DNA from: an uncultured Clostridia bacterium
GTDB taxonomy: Bacteria > Bacillota > Clostridia > Oscillospirales > Oscillospiraceae
Direction of reading: 5' to 3'
Length of the DNA: 64,000 bases
Assembly (NCBI GenBank): GCA_945948185.1
Contig: CAMFAL010000004.1
Location: forward strand, 1-64,000
Position numbers and translations under genes: made by a program. This document shows, piece after piece, positions 26,088 through 36,927 of this stretch. The notes beneath the pieces were generated by a model that was not told the origin of the DNA, did not search any database, and was given only the letters and a program-made list of their open reading frames with translations. Every line of letters starts with the position of its first letter. Positions within the stretch are counted from its first letter, which is position 1.

Positions 26088-27293
26088 TCAGTCCTGGACC
26101 CCGGCCTTGCACAGCTCCACGAACTGCTTGGCCACCCGGGCACTGCGGCCGCCCATGCGGATGGCGAAGGCTTCGCTGCGGACGTTCAGCTCCCGCTCCT
26201 CCATATCCAGGCCATACTGCTTGGCAAGCTGGCCTACAATGTACAGATAGCGGTCCCGGTCGGGACTGGCGAAGGTAATAGTGAGGCCGAAACGGGCCGA
26301 CAGGCTCATGAGCTCCTGGCGGGTGTCGCTCTCGTGAATGTCGTCACCGGTCCGGTCCGTCAGGGTCTCTTTGATCAGGTGACGGCGGTTGCTGGTGGCG
26401 TACACGGCGATGTTCTGGGCCCGGCCACCCACGCTGCCCTCCAGGATGGCCTTCAGGGCGGCAAAGTTATCGTCGTTAGAAGTAAAGCTCAGATCGTCGA
26501 TGAAGAGGATGAACTTCAGCGGGTTGGCCGCCAGGGAATCCATCAGGTCGGGGATCTGGTAGAGCTGGTTCTTCTTGACCTCCACCAGCCGCAGGCCCTG
26601 GTCGGCAAACCTGTTGGCGATGGCCTTGATGGCGCTGGACTTGCCGGTGCCGGCATCGCCGTACAGCAGCACGTTGTTGGCGGGCTTGCCGTCCAGCAGC
26701 GCCTGGGTGTTGGCAATCACCTTCTGCCGCTCCTGCTCGTAGCCGGGGAGCTCCTCCAGCTGCTGGGGGTCCGGGTGCTTTACCGGCACCAGCTGGCCAT
26801 TCTCCACAGTGAACATGTGATAGCGGGCAAAGACGCCATAGCCCTTGGAGCCCACTTCCCGGAGCCGGGCGGCATAGTCCGCCGCGATATCCCGGTGAGA
26901 AACATTCCAGCTCTCGTGATACACATCGGGATCCGAATACTCGGCACCCTGGATGAAATCCTCCAGCGTCAGCCGGGATAACTCGTTGAGAAACTGCAGC
27001 TCATGCTCCATGTGCGCCCTCAGCAGAGGGCTGAAGGTCTCCGGATCGTGCTGGCGGACGCAGACATTCTCGTTCTCCATGACGATCTCATACAGGTAGT
27101 CCGTCCAGTTGTCGCAGCCCCTGCCGAACAGCACGGACTCGAAAGCGGCACAGGCTTCCACAAAGTCATCCTCGGTGCCACTGCAGCGTGCTTCCAGCAT
27201 GCGGCGGAGCGCCTGCACGGCGGGATCCTCCAGCAGACCCCGGAAGATGACCAGGCTGATCAGCCGGCGGCGAATGGTATTCAGGCTTTTCAT
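26088..27293 (-). CDS. AAA ATPase, DUF815-type
   Basis: LLYGDAGTGKSSAIKAIAN Walker A, KFILFIDDLSF Walker B; family from overall layout. Confidence 0.78.
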   Translation of the reverse strand: MKSLNTIRRRLISLVIFRGLLEDPAVQALRRMLEARCSGTEDDFVEACAAFESVLFGRGCDNWTDYLYEIVMENENVCVRQHDPETFSPLLRAHMEHELQFLNELSRLTLEDFIQGAEYSDPDVYHESWNVSHRDIAADYAARLREVGSKGYGVFARYHMFTVENGQLVPVKHPDPQQLEELPGYEQERQKVIANTQALLDGKPANNVLLYGDAGTGKSSAIKAIANRFADQGLRLVEVKKNQLYQIPDLMDSLAANPLKFILFIDDLSFTSNDDNFAALKAILEGSVGGRAQNIAVYATSNRRHLIKETLTDRTGDDIHESDTRQELMSLSARFGLTITFASPDRDRYLYIVGQLAKQYGLDMEERELNVRSEAFAIRMGGRSARVAKQFVELCKAGVQD

Positions 27294-28951
27294 TACTTCA
27301 AAACAGCTCCTTCGTCGGCGCTGGTGACCATGCGGGCGTACCGGCTCAGCCAGCCGGTGGTGATGTTGGGCTCCGGCTGTACATAGGTGGCCTTGCGGGC
27401 GGCCAGTTCCTCGTCGGAGACCAGCAGGGTGATGGAGGCGTTGGGGATGTCAATGGCGATCTGGTCACCCTCGCACACCAGGCCAATGGGGCCGCCGGAG
27501 GCAGCCTCGGGGCTGACATGGCCGATGGAGGCGCCGCGGCTGGCTCCGGAGAAGCGGCCGTCGGTGATGAGCGCCACGGTCTTGTCCAGGCCCATGCCCG
27601 CCAGGGCGGAGGTGGGATTCAGCATCTCCCGCATACCCGGGCCGCCCTTGGGGCCCTCGTAGCGGATGACCACCACGTCGCCGGGGACGATCTTCCCCGC
27701 GTAGATGGCGGCGATGGCGTCGTCCTCGCTGTTGAATACCCGGGCGGGGCCGGTGTGAGCCTGCATCTCCGGGGCCACGGCACTGCGCTTCACCACGCAG
27801 CCATTGGGGGCCAGATTGCCCCACAGGATCTGGAGGCCGCCGGTGGTGCTGTACGGGTCCTCAATGGGACGGATGGCATTGTGGTTGAGGTTCTTGGCGC
27901 CCTTGATGTTCTCACCCACGGTCTTGCCGGTGACGGTCATGCAGTCCAGGTCCAGCAGGTTCTGCTTGGCCAGTTCGGCCTGGACGGCGGGGATACCGCC
28001 GGCGGCGTACAGGTCCGGCATGTGGGTGGGACCGGCAGGGGCCAGATGGCACAGGTTGGGGGTCCTGGCGGAAATTTCATTGAACAGCGCCAGGTCCATA
28101 GGCACGCCCGCCTCGTGGGCGATGGCCAGCAGGTGCAGCACCGTGTTGGTGGAGCAGCCCAGGGCCATGTCGCAGGTCAGGGCGTTGCGGATGCTGCGTT
28201 CGTTGATGATGTCCCGGGCGCAGATGTTGCGGCGGACCATCTCCATAATGGCGGCGCCGGCCTGACGGCCCAGCTGGAGGCGTTTGCTGTACGGGGCGGG
28301 GATGGTGCCGTTGCCGGGCAGGCCAATGCCGATGGCCTCGCACAGGCAGTTCATGCTGTTGGCGGTGTACATGCCGGAGCAGCTGCCGCAGCTGGGGCAG
28401 CAGTTCTGGGCGCACTCCTCCAGCTTCTCCTCAGAGATCATCCGGGCCTTGTAGGAACCCACGGCCTCGAACATCTTGGACAGGCTTACCTCCTGGCCAT
28501 CGTAGCTGCCTGCCAGCATGGGACCGCCGGAGCAGACTACGGCGGGCACGTTCATGCGGACGGCAGCCATGACCATACCGGGGACGATCTTGTCACAGTT
28601 GGGCACCAGCACCATACCGTCGAACTGGTGGGCCAGGAACATGGTCTCCACGCTGTCGCAGATCAGCTCCCGGCTGGCCAGGGAGTACTTCATACCCACA
28701 TGGCCCATAGCGATGCCGTCGCACACACCGATGGCAGGCACCATGAAGGGGGTGCCGCCGGCAGCCTCAATGCCGCTCTTGACAGCTGCGGTCAGCTTGT
28801 CCAGATTCATGTGGCCGGGGACGATATCGCTATGGGCGCTGACCACGGCGATCAGGGGCTTTTCCAGATCCTCGGGCGTGTAGCCCAGAGCGTAAAACAG
28901 ACTGCGGTTGGGCGCCCGCTCGGCACCCTTTGTCACATTATCACTGCGCAT
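27293..28951 (-). CDS. ilvD: Dihydroxy-acid dehydratase
   Basis: [51 protein letters not shown]. Confidence 0.97.
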   Translation of the reverse strand: MRSDNVTKGAERAPNRSLFYALGYTPEDLEKPLIAVVSAHSDIVPGHMNLDKLTAAVKSGIEAAGGTPFMVPAIGVCDGIAMGHVGMKYSLASRELICDSVETMFLAHQFDGMVLVPNCDKIVPGMVMAAVRMNVPAVVCSGGPMLAGSYDGQEVSLSKMFEAVGSYKARMISEEKLEECAQNCCPSCGSCSGMYTANSMNCLCEAIGIGLPGNGTIPAPYSKRLQLGRQAGAAIMEMVRRNICARDIINERSIRNALTCDMALGCSTNTVLHLLAIAHEAGVPMDLALFNEISARTPNLCHLAPAGPTHMPDLYAAGGIPAVQAELAKQNLLDLDCMTVTGKTVGENIKGAKNLNHNAIRPIEDPYSTTGGLQILWGNLAPNGCVVKRSAVAPEMQAHTGPARVFNSEDDAIAAIYAGKIVPGDVVVIRYEGPKGGPGMREMLNPTSALAGMGLDKTVALITDGRFSGASRGASIGHVSPEAASGGPIGLVCEGDQIAIDIPNASITLLVSDEELAARKATYVQPEPNITTGWLSRYARMVTSADEGAVLK

Positions 28952-29024
28952 GGTGTTCTCCTCTTTCAGATTCGCCGGCAGGCCGGAGGCCTTGCGGCCC
29001 CGGCCTGCGCTGCGGATTTGGTCG

Positions 29025-30062
<1,038 letters not shown>

Positions 30063-30139
30063 CTATTGGTGTTTTTTCTTTGTGTTTGTGTTCAGGGGTC
30101 TGTGCTGATGGTTCCGGCCGGATTAGTCCCGGCGGAAAA

Positions 30140-30412
30140 TCAAAAACGCCTTTGCCTCTTGCAAACCAAGAGGCAAAGGCGTCGAAAGATCCTTCGCGGT
30201 ACCACTCTTGTTAACGATGCGTCACCGCACCGTCATCTCAGCAGGCTCCAACAAGCCCTGCACGGTAACGGGTGCGTCCGGCTCTGCCTAAGGGATCTCC
30301 TTCAGCAGGCTACTCCGGGATGATTTCATCCTCTCCGACGTTTGTTGCCTTGCACCGACCGGCAATTCTCTGAAAACGGAGCGAAGCGGGTTACTTGTTC
30401 CCTTCATCATAT
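30140..30412 (-). promoter_or_regulatory. T-box leader of ilvC (specifier read as AUC, Ile)
   Basis: Minus strand AACAAGAGTGGTACCGCG T-box sequence (30195-30212), Stem I AGAGA/AGTA elements, terminator hairpin 30145-30182 with T-run. Confidence 0.88.
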
Positions 30413-30484
30413 TTCTTGAGGGTGATTTTGCCATAGAAGTTTGCAAATGTCAAGTGTAATTTTTATGATGTCTGACATCAGTGG

Positions 30485-31555
30485 TCAGATACGACTGCGG
30501 ATCTCCGCGCCCATCTCCCGGCAGCCTACCAGCCTGCAGCCCTGGCGCATGATGTCGCCGCAGCGGATACCGGCCTTCAGGGTCTCGTCCACGGCGGCTT
30601 CAATGGCGTCGGCTTCCGCCGCCATGTCGAAGCTGTACCGCAGCATCATGGCTGCCGCCAGAATGGTGCCGATGGGGTTGGCCTTGTCCTGGCCCGCAAT
30701 GTCCGGAGCGGAGCCGTGGATGGGCTCGTACAGGCCCCGGGTGCCCTCGCCCATGCTGGAGGAGGGAATCATGCCGATGGAACCAGTGATCTGGCTGGCC
30801 TCATCGGAGAGAATGTCGCCGAACAGGTTCTCCGTCACGATGACGTCAAACTGACTGGGGTCCCGGACGATCTGCATGGCGGCGTTGTCCACGTACATGT
30901 GCAGCAGTTCCACATCCTGGTATTCTTTGGCGACCTCTGTGACGGTCTTGCGCCAAAGGCGGGAGGTGTCCAGCACGTTGGCCTTGTCAATGGAAGTCAC
31001 CCGCTTGCGGCGCTTTTGGGCCATCTGAAAGGCCACATGGGCCACTCTTCGGATCTCATGCTCGGAATAGGACATGATGTCGGTGGCCTTCTGCTCGCCG
31101 TCGGCCTCTTCCGTGCGGTGCTCGCCGAAGTACACGCCTCCGATCAGTTCCCGGACCACCACGAAATCGATACCCTTGGCGGCGATATCCGCCCGCAGGG
31201 GGCAGGCGTCGGACAGTTCGGAAAACATGCGGGCGGGCCGGACATTGGTGTAGAGGCCCATGGCTCCCCGGAGCTTCAGCAAGCCCCGCTCCGGGCGGTT
31301 GGCAGAGGGCTGGCTGTCCCACTTGGGACCGCCCACGGCGCCCAGCAGCACGTTGTCGGCGCTCAGGCAGGTCGCAAGGCTTTCATCCGGCAGGGGTACG
31401 CCGAAGGCGTCGATGGCGTTGCCGCCCATGGGGGCGTCCACGTAGGTGAAGGTATGGCCGAATCTGGCGGCCACGGCGTCCAGCACCCCCATGGCCTCGT
31501 TCACGATCTCGGGGCCGATGCCGTCACCCTTGATGATGGCGATTGTCTTTTCCAC
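30485..31555 (-). CDS. leuB: 3-isopropylmalate dehydrogenase
   Basis: IKGDGIGPEIVNEAMGVL, RELIGGVYFGE, EPIHGSAPDIAGQDKANPIGTILAAAMMLR. Confidence 0.97.
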   Translation of the reverse strand: MEKTIAIIKGDGIGPEIVNEAMGVLDAVAARFGHTFTYVDAPMGGNAIDAFGVPLPDESLATCLSADNVLLGAVGGPKWDSQPSANRPERGLLKLRGAMGLYTNVRPARMFSELSDACPLRADIAAKGIDFVVVRELIGGVYFGEHRTEEADGEQKATDIMSYSEHEIRRVAHVAFQMAQKRRKRVTSIDKANVLDTSRLWRKTVTEVAKEYQDVELLHMYVDNAAMQIVRDPSQFDVIVTENLFGDILSDEASQITGSIGMIPSSSMGEGTRGLYEPIHGSAPDIAGQDKANPIGTILAAAMMLRYSFDMAAEADAIEAAVDETLKAGIRCGDIMRQGCRLVGCREMGAEIRSRI

Positions 31556-31557
31556 GC

Positions 31558-32049
31558 TCAGCCCTCCTTTGCTTTCAGGGAGGCCATCAAGCCGCCCTTG
31601 GCGATCATGTCCTTGATGAAGGGCGGGAAAGGCTCCGCCTGGTAGGTCTCGTTTTTGGTAACGTTGGTAATGATGCCGGTGTCGAAATCCACCGCTGCCT
31701 CGTCGCCGTCGTCAATGCCCTTGCTGGCGGCAGGGCACTCCAAAATGGGCAGGCCGATGTTGATGGCGTTGCGGTAGAAGATGCGGGCGAAGCTGGCGGC
31801 GATGACGCAGGAGATACCGCTGGCCTTGATGGCAATGGGGGCATGCTCCCGGGAGGAGCCGCAACCAAAGTTCACCCCGGCTGCCATGATGTCGCCGTCC
31901 TTCACCTTTGTGATGAAGGTCTTGTCAATGTCCTCCATGCAGTGGGCGGCCAGCTCCTGGTGGCTTTGGGTGTTCAGATACCGGGCTGGGATGATCACGT
32001 CGGTATCCACGTGGTCGCCGTATTTATGGACTGTTCCATGTGCGTTCAT
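31558..32049 (-). CDS. leuD: 3-isopropylmalate dehydratase small subunit
   Basis: [41 protein letters not shown]. Confidence 0.96.
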   Translation of the reverse strand: MNAHGTVHKYGDHVDTDVIIPARYLNTQSHQELAAHCMEDIDKTFITKVKDGDIMAAGVNFGCGSSREHAPIAIKASGISCVIAASFARIFYRNAINIGLPILECPAASKGIDDGDEAAVDFDTGIITNVTKNETYQAEPFPPFIKDMIAKGGLMASLKAKEG

Positions 32050-32059
32050 TAGCTTATTC

Positions 32060-32263
32060 CTCCATTTCGCCGCATTTTGCGGCGAATATTGAAATCATTT
32101 TCGCCGCGGCGCGCTCCAGAGCGGCTTCTCTTGCCGCTTTGCGGCAATTCACCTTCTGTACGTGGCGAAAATACCTCGACTCGTGCGCCCTTGGGGCGCA
32201 CACACCAGTGACCGATGTCACTGGTGGTGGGGGCTCTAAAGGGGGAGCAGGCTCCCCCTTTAA
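32060..32263 (-). repeat. Multi-hairpin intergenic element between leuC and leuD
   Basis: Hairpins at 32066-32086, 32131-32147, 32183-32201, 32203-32226 and 32237-32262. Confidence 0.6.
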
Positions 32264-33519
32264 ATTTCATCGGGGTGTGCGATATGTCCGGCAATACCGG
32301 AAGCGGCGGCCACGGCGGGAGAGGCCAGATAGACCTCACTGTCCACGTGGCCCATGCGGCCCACGAAGTTGCGGTTGGTGCTGGAAACACAGCGCTCTCC
32401 GGCGGCCAGGATTCCCATGTAGCCGCCCAGGCAGGGACCGCAGGTAGGGGTGGAAACGATGCAGCCCGCGTCCAGGAAGATGTCGGTGTAGCCCCGGTGC
32501 ATGCACTCCCGGTAGACGCTCTGGGTGGCGGGAATCACGATGCCCCGGACACCGGGGGCCAAATGGCGGCCCTTCAGAATCTCGGCGGCAGCGGCCATGT
32601 CGGGCAGCTGGCCGTTGGTGCAGGAGCCGATGACGATCTGGTCAATGGCAATGTCCTTGCCCTCCCGGGCGGGATGGGCGTTTTCGGGAAGGTGGGGGTA
32701 GGCCACGGTACAGTCCACCTGAGAGAGATCGATCTCCACAGTGCGCTCATACTCCGCGTCGGGGTCCGCCTCGAAGGCGGTCCAGGGGCGGTTGACACGT
32801 CCCTCCACGTAGGCCCGGGTCACGTCATCCACCGGGAAGATACCGTTCTTGGCGCCGGCCTCGATGGCCATGTTGGAGATGGTCAGGCGGTCGTAAATGG
32901 TCAGCTCCGCCACGCCGGGGCCGGTGAATTCCAGGGATTGATACCGGGCGCCGTCCACGCCGATCATGCCGATGAGGGTCAAAATCACATCCTTACCGGA
33001 GACATAGGGCTTCAGCTTCCCGGTCAGGTTCACCTTGATGGCGGAGGGCACCTTGAACCAGGTCTCTCCGGCTGCCATGGCGGCACCCATGTCCGTGGAG
33101 CCGACGCCGGTGGAGAAGGCGCCCAGGGCGCCGTAGGTGCAGGTGTGGGAGTCGGCACCGATGACGGCCTCGCCGGGGGCCACCAGGCCCTGCTCCGGCA
33201 GGAGGGCGTGCTCAATGCCCATGGTGCCCACATCGTAGTAGTGGTCAATGTCGAACTTCCGGGCAAAGGTGCGGCACTGCTTGCACTGGGTGGCGGCCTT
33301 GATGTCCTTGTTGGGGGCGAAGTGGTCCATCACCAGGGCGATGCGGCTCTTGTCGAACACCTTGTCAAAGCCCGCCGCCTCAAACTCGTTGATAGCCACC
33401 GGGGTGGTGATGTCGTTGCCCAGCACCAGGTCCAGCTTTGCCTGAATCAGCTGTCCGGCCCGCACACTGTCGAGACCCGCGTGCCTGGCCAGGATCTTCT
33501 GCGTCATTGTCATTCCCAT
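32260..33519 (-). CDS. leuC: 3-isopropylmalate dehydratase large subunit
   Basis: [60 protein letters not shown]. Confidence 0.97.
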   Translation of the reverse strand: MGMTMTQKILARHAGLDSVRAGQLIQAKLDLVLGNDITTPVAINEFEAAGFDKVFDKSRIALVMDHFAPNKDIKAATQCKQCRTFARKFDIDHYYDVGTMGIEHALLPEQGLVAPGEAVIGADSHTCTYGALGAFSTGVGSTDMGAAMAAGETWFKVPSAIKVNLTGKLKPYVSGKDVILTLIGMIGVDGARYQSLEFTGPGVAELTIYDRLTISNMAIEAGAKNGIFPVDDVTRAYVEGRVNRPWTAFEADPDAEYERTVEIDLSQVDCTVAYPHLPENAHPAREGKDIAIDQIVIGSCTNGQLPDMAAAAEILKGRHLAPGVRGIVIPATQSVYRECMHRGYTDIFLDAGCIVSTPTCGPCLGGYMGILAAGERCVSSTNRNFVGRMGHVDSEVYLASPAVAAASGIAGHIAHPDEI

Positions 33520-33533
33520 GTCTTATTCTCCTT

Positions 33534-35045
33534 TTAAGCGGTGGCTTCCATCATCTTATTGATGCCGTTGACGTAAGCGCGGATGGAGGATTCGATGATA
33601 TCGGTGGAAAGGCCGGTGCCGGTATAGACCTGGCCATCGGGAGCGGCTACCTTCACCACAGCCTCGCCGATGGCGTCCTCCCCGTCGGTGACGGCGTTCA
33701 GGCTGAAGCTCTCCAGCTTGATGTCCATATCCAGCATCCGGTTGATGGCCTTGAAGGAGGCATCCAGAGGACCGGAGCCGATGGCGACCTCCTCCATCAC
33801 ATCGTCCTCCCGCTGGAGTTTAATGCAGGAGGTGTTGGGTACGCCGTCTCCGGCGTTGACCACATGGCTCAGCAGGCGGCAGGAGCCGATGGAGGTATTG
33901 CGGCGGTGGAGCACCAGAGCTTCGATATCGGAGCCGGTGATGTTCTTCTTCTTGTCCGCCAGGACCTTGAACCGTGTGAACACACTCTCCAGTTCCTCGT
34001 CGGTGAGCTCGTAGCCCATGGAGATGAGCTTCTCACGCAGGGCGTGCTTGCCGGAGTGCTTGCCCAAGACCATGGTGTTCTGGGGGATGCCCACATCCAC
34101 GGAATTCATGATCTCGTAGGTCTGGGCGTTGGCGATGACGCCATGCTGGTGGATACCGGACTCATGGGCGAAGGCGTTGGCGCCGACGATGGCCTTGCTG
34201 GGCGGGATGGGCACGCCGGTGATGTTGCTGAGGAGCTTGCTGGAGCGGTAGATCTGCTTGGTGTTGATACCGGTCTCCGCGTCGTAGAAGTCCCGGCGGG
34301 TGTGGATGGCCATGACCAGTTCTTCCAGACTGGCGTTGCCCGCCCGCTCACCGATACCGTTGACAGTGCACTCGATCTGAGTGGCGCCGGCCTTCACGCA
34401 GGCCAGGGAGTTGGCGACGGCCATTCCCAGGTCGTTGTGGCAGTGGACGGAGATGTCCACATTTTCGATGCCGGCAACATTCTGCCGCAGGTAGGTAATG
34501 AGCTCGCACATTTCCTGGGGCGTGGAGTAGCCCACGGTGTCGGGCACGTTCAGCGTGGTGGCACCCGCGGCGACGGCGTTGGAATAGCACTGAGCCAGGA
34601 ACGCCCATTCGGAGCGGGAGGCGTCCTCGGCAGAGAACTCGATGTCCTCGCAGAAGCTCCTGGCGTAGGCCACCATCTCACTGATGCGCTGGAGAACCTG
34701 CTCCCGGGTCATCTGCAGCTTGTACTCCATGTGGATGTCGCTGGTGGCGAGAAAAACGTGGATACGGGGGTGCTTAGCCTCCTTCACCGCGTCCCAGGCG
34801 GCGTCGATATCGCCCTTGGTACAGCGGGCCAGAGAGGCCACGGTGCAGTTGGTCACAGCGCCGGCGATGGCCTTGACGCTCTTGTGGTCCATGGGGGAAG
34901 CGATGGCGAAGCCGGCCTCGATGATGTCCACGCCCAGCTTTTCCAGCTGCTTTGCCATTTCAATCTTCTCCGGGAGATTCATGCTGCAGCCCGGAGACTG
35001 CTCACCGTCTCTCAGGGTAGTGTCAAAAATTTTGATGCGCTTCAT
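33534..35045 (-). CDS. leuA: 2-isopropylmalate synthase
   Basis: MKRIKIFDTTLRDGEQSPGCSM, HCHNDLGMAVANSLACVKAGA. Confidence 0.97.
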   Translation of the reverse strand: MKRIKIFDTTLRDGEQSPGCSMNLPEKIEMAKQLEKLGVDIIEAGFAIASPMDHKSVKAIAGAVTNCTVASLARCTKGDIDAAWDAVKEAKHPRIHVFLATSDIHMEYKLQMTREQVLQRISEMVAYARSFCEDIEFSAEDASRSEWAFLAQCYSNAVAAGATTLNVPDTVGYSTPQEMCELITYLRQNVAGIENVDISVHCHNDLGMAVANSLACVKAGATQIECTVNGIGERAGNASLEELVMAIHTRRDFYDAETGINTKQIYRSSKLLSNITGVPIPPSKAIVGANAFAHESGIHQHGVIANAQTYEIMNSVDVGIPQNTMVLGKHSGKHALREKLISMGYELTDEELESVFTRFKVLADKKKNITGSDIEALVLHRRNTSIGSCRLLSHVVNAGDGVPNTSCIKLQREDDVMEEVAIGSGPLDASFKAINRMLDMDIKLESFSLNAVTDGEDAIGEAVVKVAAPDGQVYTGTGLSTDIIESSIRAYVNGINKMMEATA

Positions 35046-35087
35046 AACTTGGTTCCTCCTGCTTTTCAGATCTGTCCGGAAAAACAA

Positions 35088-35375
35088 AAACAGCTTTCGC
35101 CTCTTCTGTTGAAGAGACGAAAGCTGTAAACTTCCGCGGTACCACTCTCATTGGCATAAAAAATGCCCGCTTTCGGCATCGGCACAGCCCCTTGCTGCGC
35201 GAATCCCGCCTCTTTGGTAACGGTGAGGAAACCCGTTTCCGCCTAAACGTTCCCGTCTCAGCGAAACTACTCAGGGGCCAGTGACATCTCTCCACTCTGC
35301 ATTGCCTCGCAGCGGCCGGCAACTCTCTGAAGCGTCTGTGGCAAGACTTTTTCCCCGTCATTGTATTTCCGGTGA
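35088..35375 (-). promoter_or_regulatory. T-box leader of leuA (specifier read as CUG, Leu)
   Basis: Minus strand AGAGTGGTACCGCG (35135-35149), Stem I AGAG motif, terminator hairpin 35090-35127 with T-run. Confidence 0.88.
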
Positions 35376-35470
35376 TTTGTGTTGGGCTTACTATAACCGA
35401 CTTTTCATCGTTTTGTCAAGCGGCAATTTTATCTTCTTGAAAAAGCGACAAAAGTATTTTTCCGTCCGTG

Positions 35471-36082
35471 TTATTTTTTGTTCTTTCTGTTGATAAGCGT
35501 GACCTCCGGCCCTGTATGGTGGATGTCGTTCCGGATACCCAGCCACTCATAGAAACGGCGCATAAACCGGAAAGTAAATCCGCCGGGCAGCATGGCGTTG
35601 ACAAACAGCGCCGCTATCACACCGATGCCGGTATCCAGAATGCGGTTCAGAGCGTAAGAGATGTAGGTCTCCACGGGCGTGTTGAACAGGATGATACACA
35701 GCACCACGCCGCCGGGCTGGATGCCGCCCACCCAGATGCACTGGCAGGCCAGGATCAGCAGCACCACACCGACGAAGGTCAGGGGAATCAGGAACCAGCG
35801 GTTGCTGCCGTCCGGGAACAGCTGCGCGTAAATGGCGAACAGGCCCATGCCGATAAAGCCTCCCACCATTGTGCCGAAAAAGCGGTTGCCGCCATGGAGC
35901 TTGCTCATCTCATAGTCGCTGCCCATGCCGAAGATGGCGCCGATACAGGCAAAGGCGGGGCTGCGGTCCAGAAAGAAATAGACCAGCGCGCAGAGGGTGG
36001 CGGCCAGGGCGGTCTTGATATTCCGCATACCGATGGTGGGCAGATGGTGCTTGGGCTGGGTGCTGGAGTCCATAACAGACAT
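35471..36082 (-). CDS. FUSC-like / aromatic acid exporter-type membrane protein
   Basis: MRNIKTALAATLCALVYFF...ACIGAIFGMGSDYEMSKLHGGNRFFGTMVGGFIGM. Confidence 0.7.
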   Translation of the reverse strand: MSVMDSSTQPKHHLPTIGMRNIKTALAATLCALVYFFLDRSPAFACIGAIFGMGSDYEMSKLHGGNRFFGTMVGGFIGMGLFAIYAQLFPDGSNRWFLIPLTFVGVVLLILACQCIWVGGIQPGGVVLCIILFNTPVETYISYALNRILDTGIGVIAALFVNAMLPGGFTFRFMRRFYEWLGIRNDIHHTGPEVTLINRKNKK

Positions 36083-36212
36083 CTCCGTTCTCTGTAAAGA
36101 TTTCGTTAAAAATTATACCAGCTCCTGACCGGCATGAAAAGGGTGCGGCGGCGCTTTTTTGCAAAAAACGCCGGTTTTTTTGTAAAAATTTGCGTGGCAG
36201 CGTCGTCCCGTT

Positions 36213-36872
36213 TCAAAGGCACATCCAGAGGAAAGCCCCCATCTGGAGGATGACCGCCGCCAGGGCCGTCCACCGGCCCATCCGGGGCAGCAGCAGCCCT
36301 CCCAGGGCCGCTCCGGCAATGAAACAGCCGATCACCGCAAAATAGCAGCAGGAAGTCTCCAGAGCAGTCCGGTCCTGTTTCCGAAGGACATGCCAGAAAG
36401 CCTCCGTGCCGCTGCGGAGGTTACCTGTGCACATGGTGGAGGCGAAGGCGTGGCCCCGGACCTTGCGGAAGGCTTCCACCTGCATGGCACAGACGAAGGA
36501 CACCAACACATTGACGGCCCCGTCTCCCGCCCCCAGCGGAATGCAGGCAGCCGCCGCCAGCACTGCCATTTCCACTGCCAGCACCGCCTGACGCCAGTGG
36601 AGGAGTCTGGTGGCGGGGGTCCGTTCCTTCAGAGACTCCGTCACCAGAACACCCGCCGCAAAGGCGGCCACCGGCACCAGATAGTGCCCGGTGCCCTGCC
36701 AGTCTCCCTCTGCCGCGCGGATGGCCAGCAGCACCATGTTGCCGGTCTGGGCATTGGCGAACACGCCGCCCCGGCAGAGGTAGGTATAGGCGTCCAGCAG
36801 GCCGCCCGCCAGAGCCAACAACGCCGCCGCTGCCAGGGACTCCGATCGCTGTATAGTGGTTTCTGTTTTCAT
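36213..36872 (-). CDS. YoaK/DUF1275-family membrane protein
   Basis: LALAGGLLDAYTYLCRGGVFANAQTGNMVLLAI. Confidence 0.85.
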   Translation of the reverse strand: MKTETTIQRSESLAAAALLALAGGLLDAYTYLCRGGVFANAQTGNMVLLAIRAAEGDWQGTGHYLVPVAAFAAGVLVTESLKERTPATRLLHWRQAVLAVEMAVLAAAACIPLGAGDGAVNVLVSFVCAMQVEAFRKVRGHAFASTMCTGNLRSGTEAFWHVLRKQDRTALETSCCYFAVIGCFIAGAALGGLLLPRMGRWTALAAVILQMGAFLWMCL

Positions 36873-36891
36873 ATCCGTTCACTCCATGAAA

Positions 36892-36922
36892 AGGCCGGCG
36901 CTTTCAGGCGCCGGCCCTCTTG
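36892..36922. terminator. GC-rich hairpin between DUF1275 gene and carB-dapF
   Basis: ggccggcgc-tttcag-gcgccggcc. Confidence 0.55.
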
Positions 36923-36927
36923 AAAAA

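Noticed and set aside
32049-32390. 113-aa minus-strand ORF reading through the leuC-leuD gap
   Set aside because: Overlaps the leuC C-terminus out of frame and consists of hairpin-derived Arg/Pro-rich sequence; likely not a protein.
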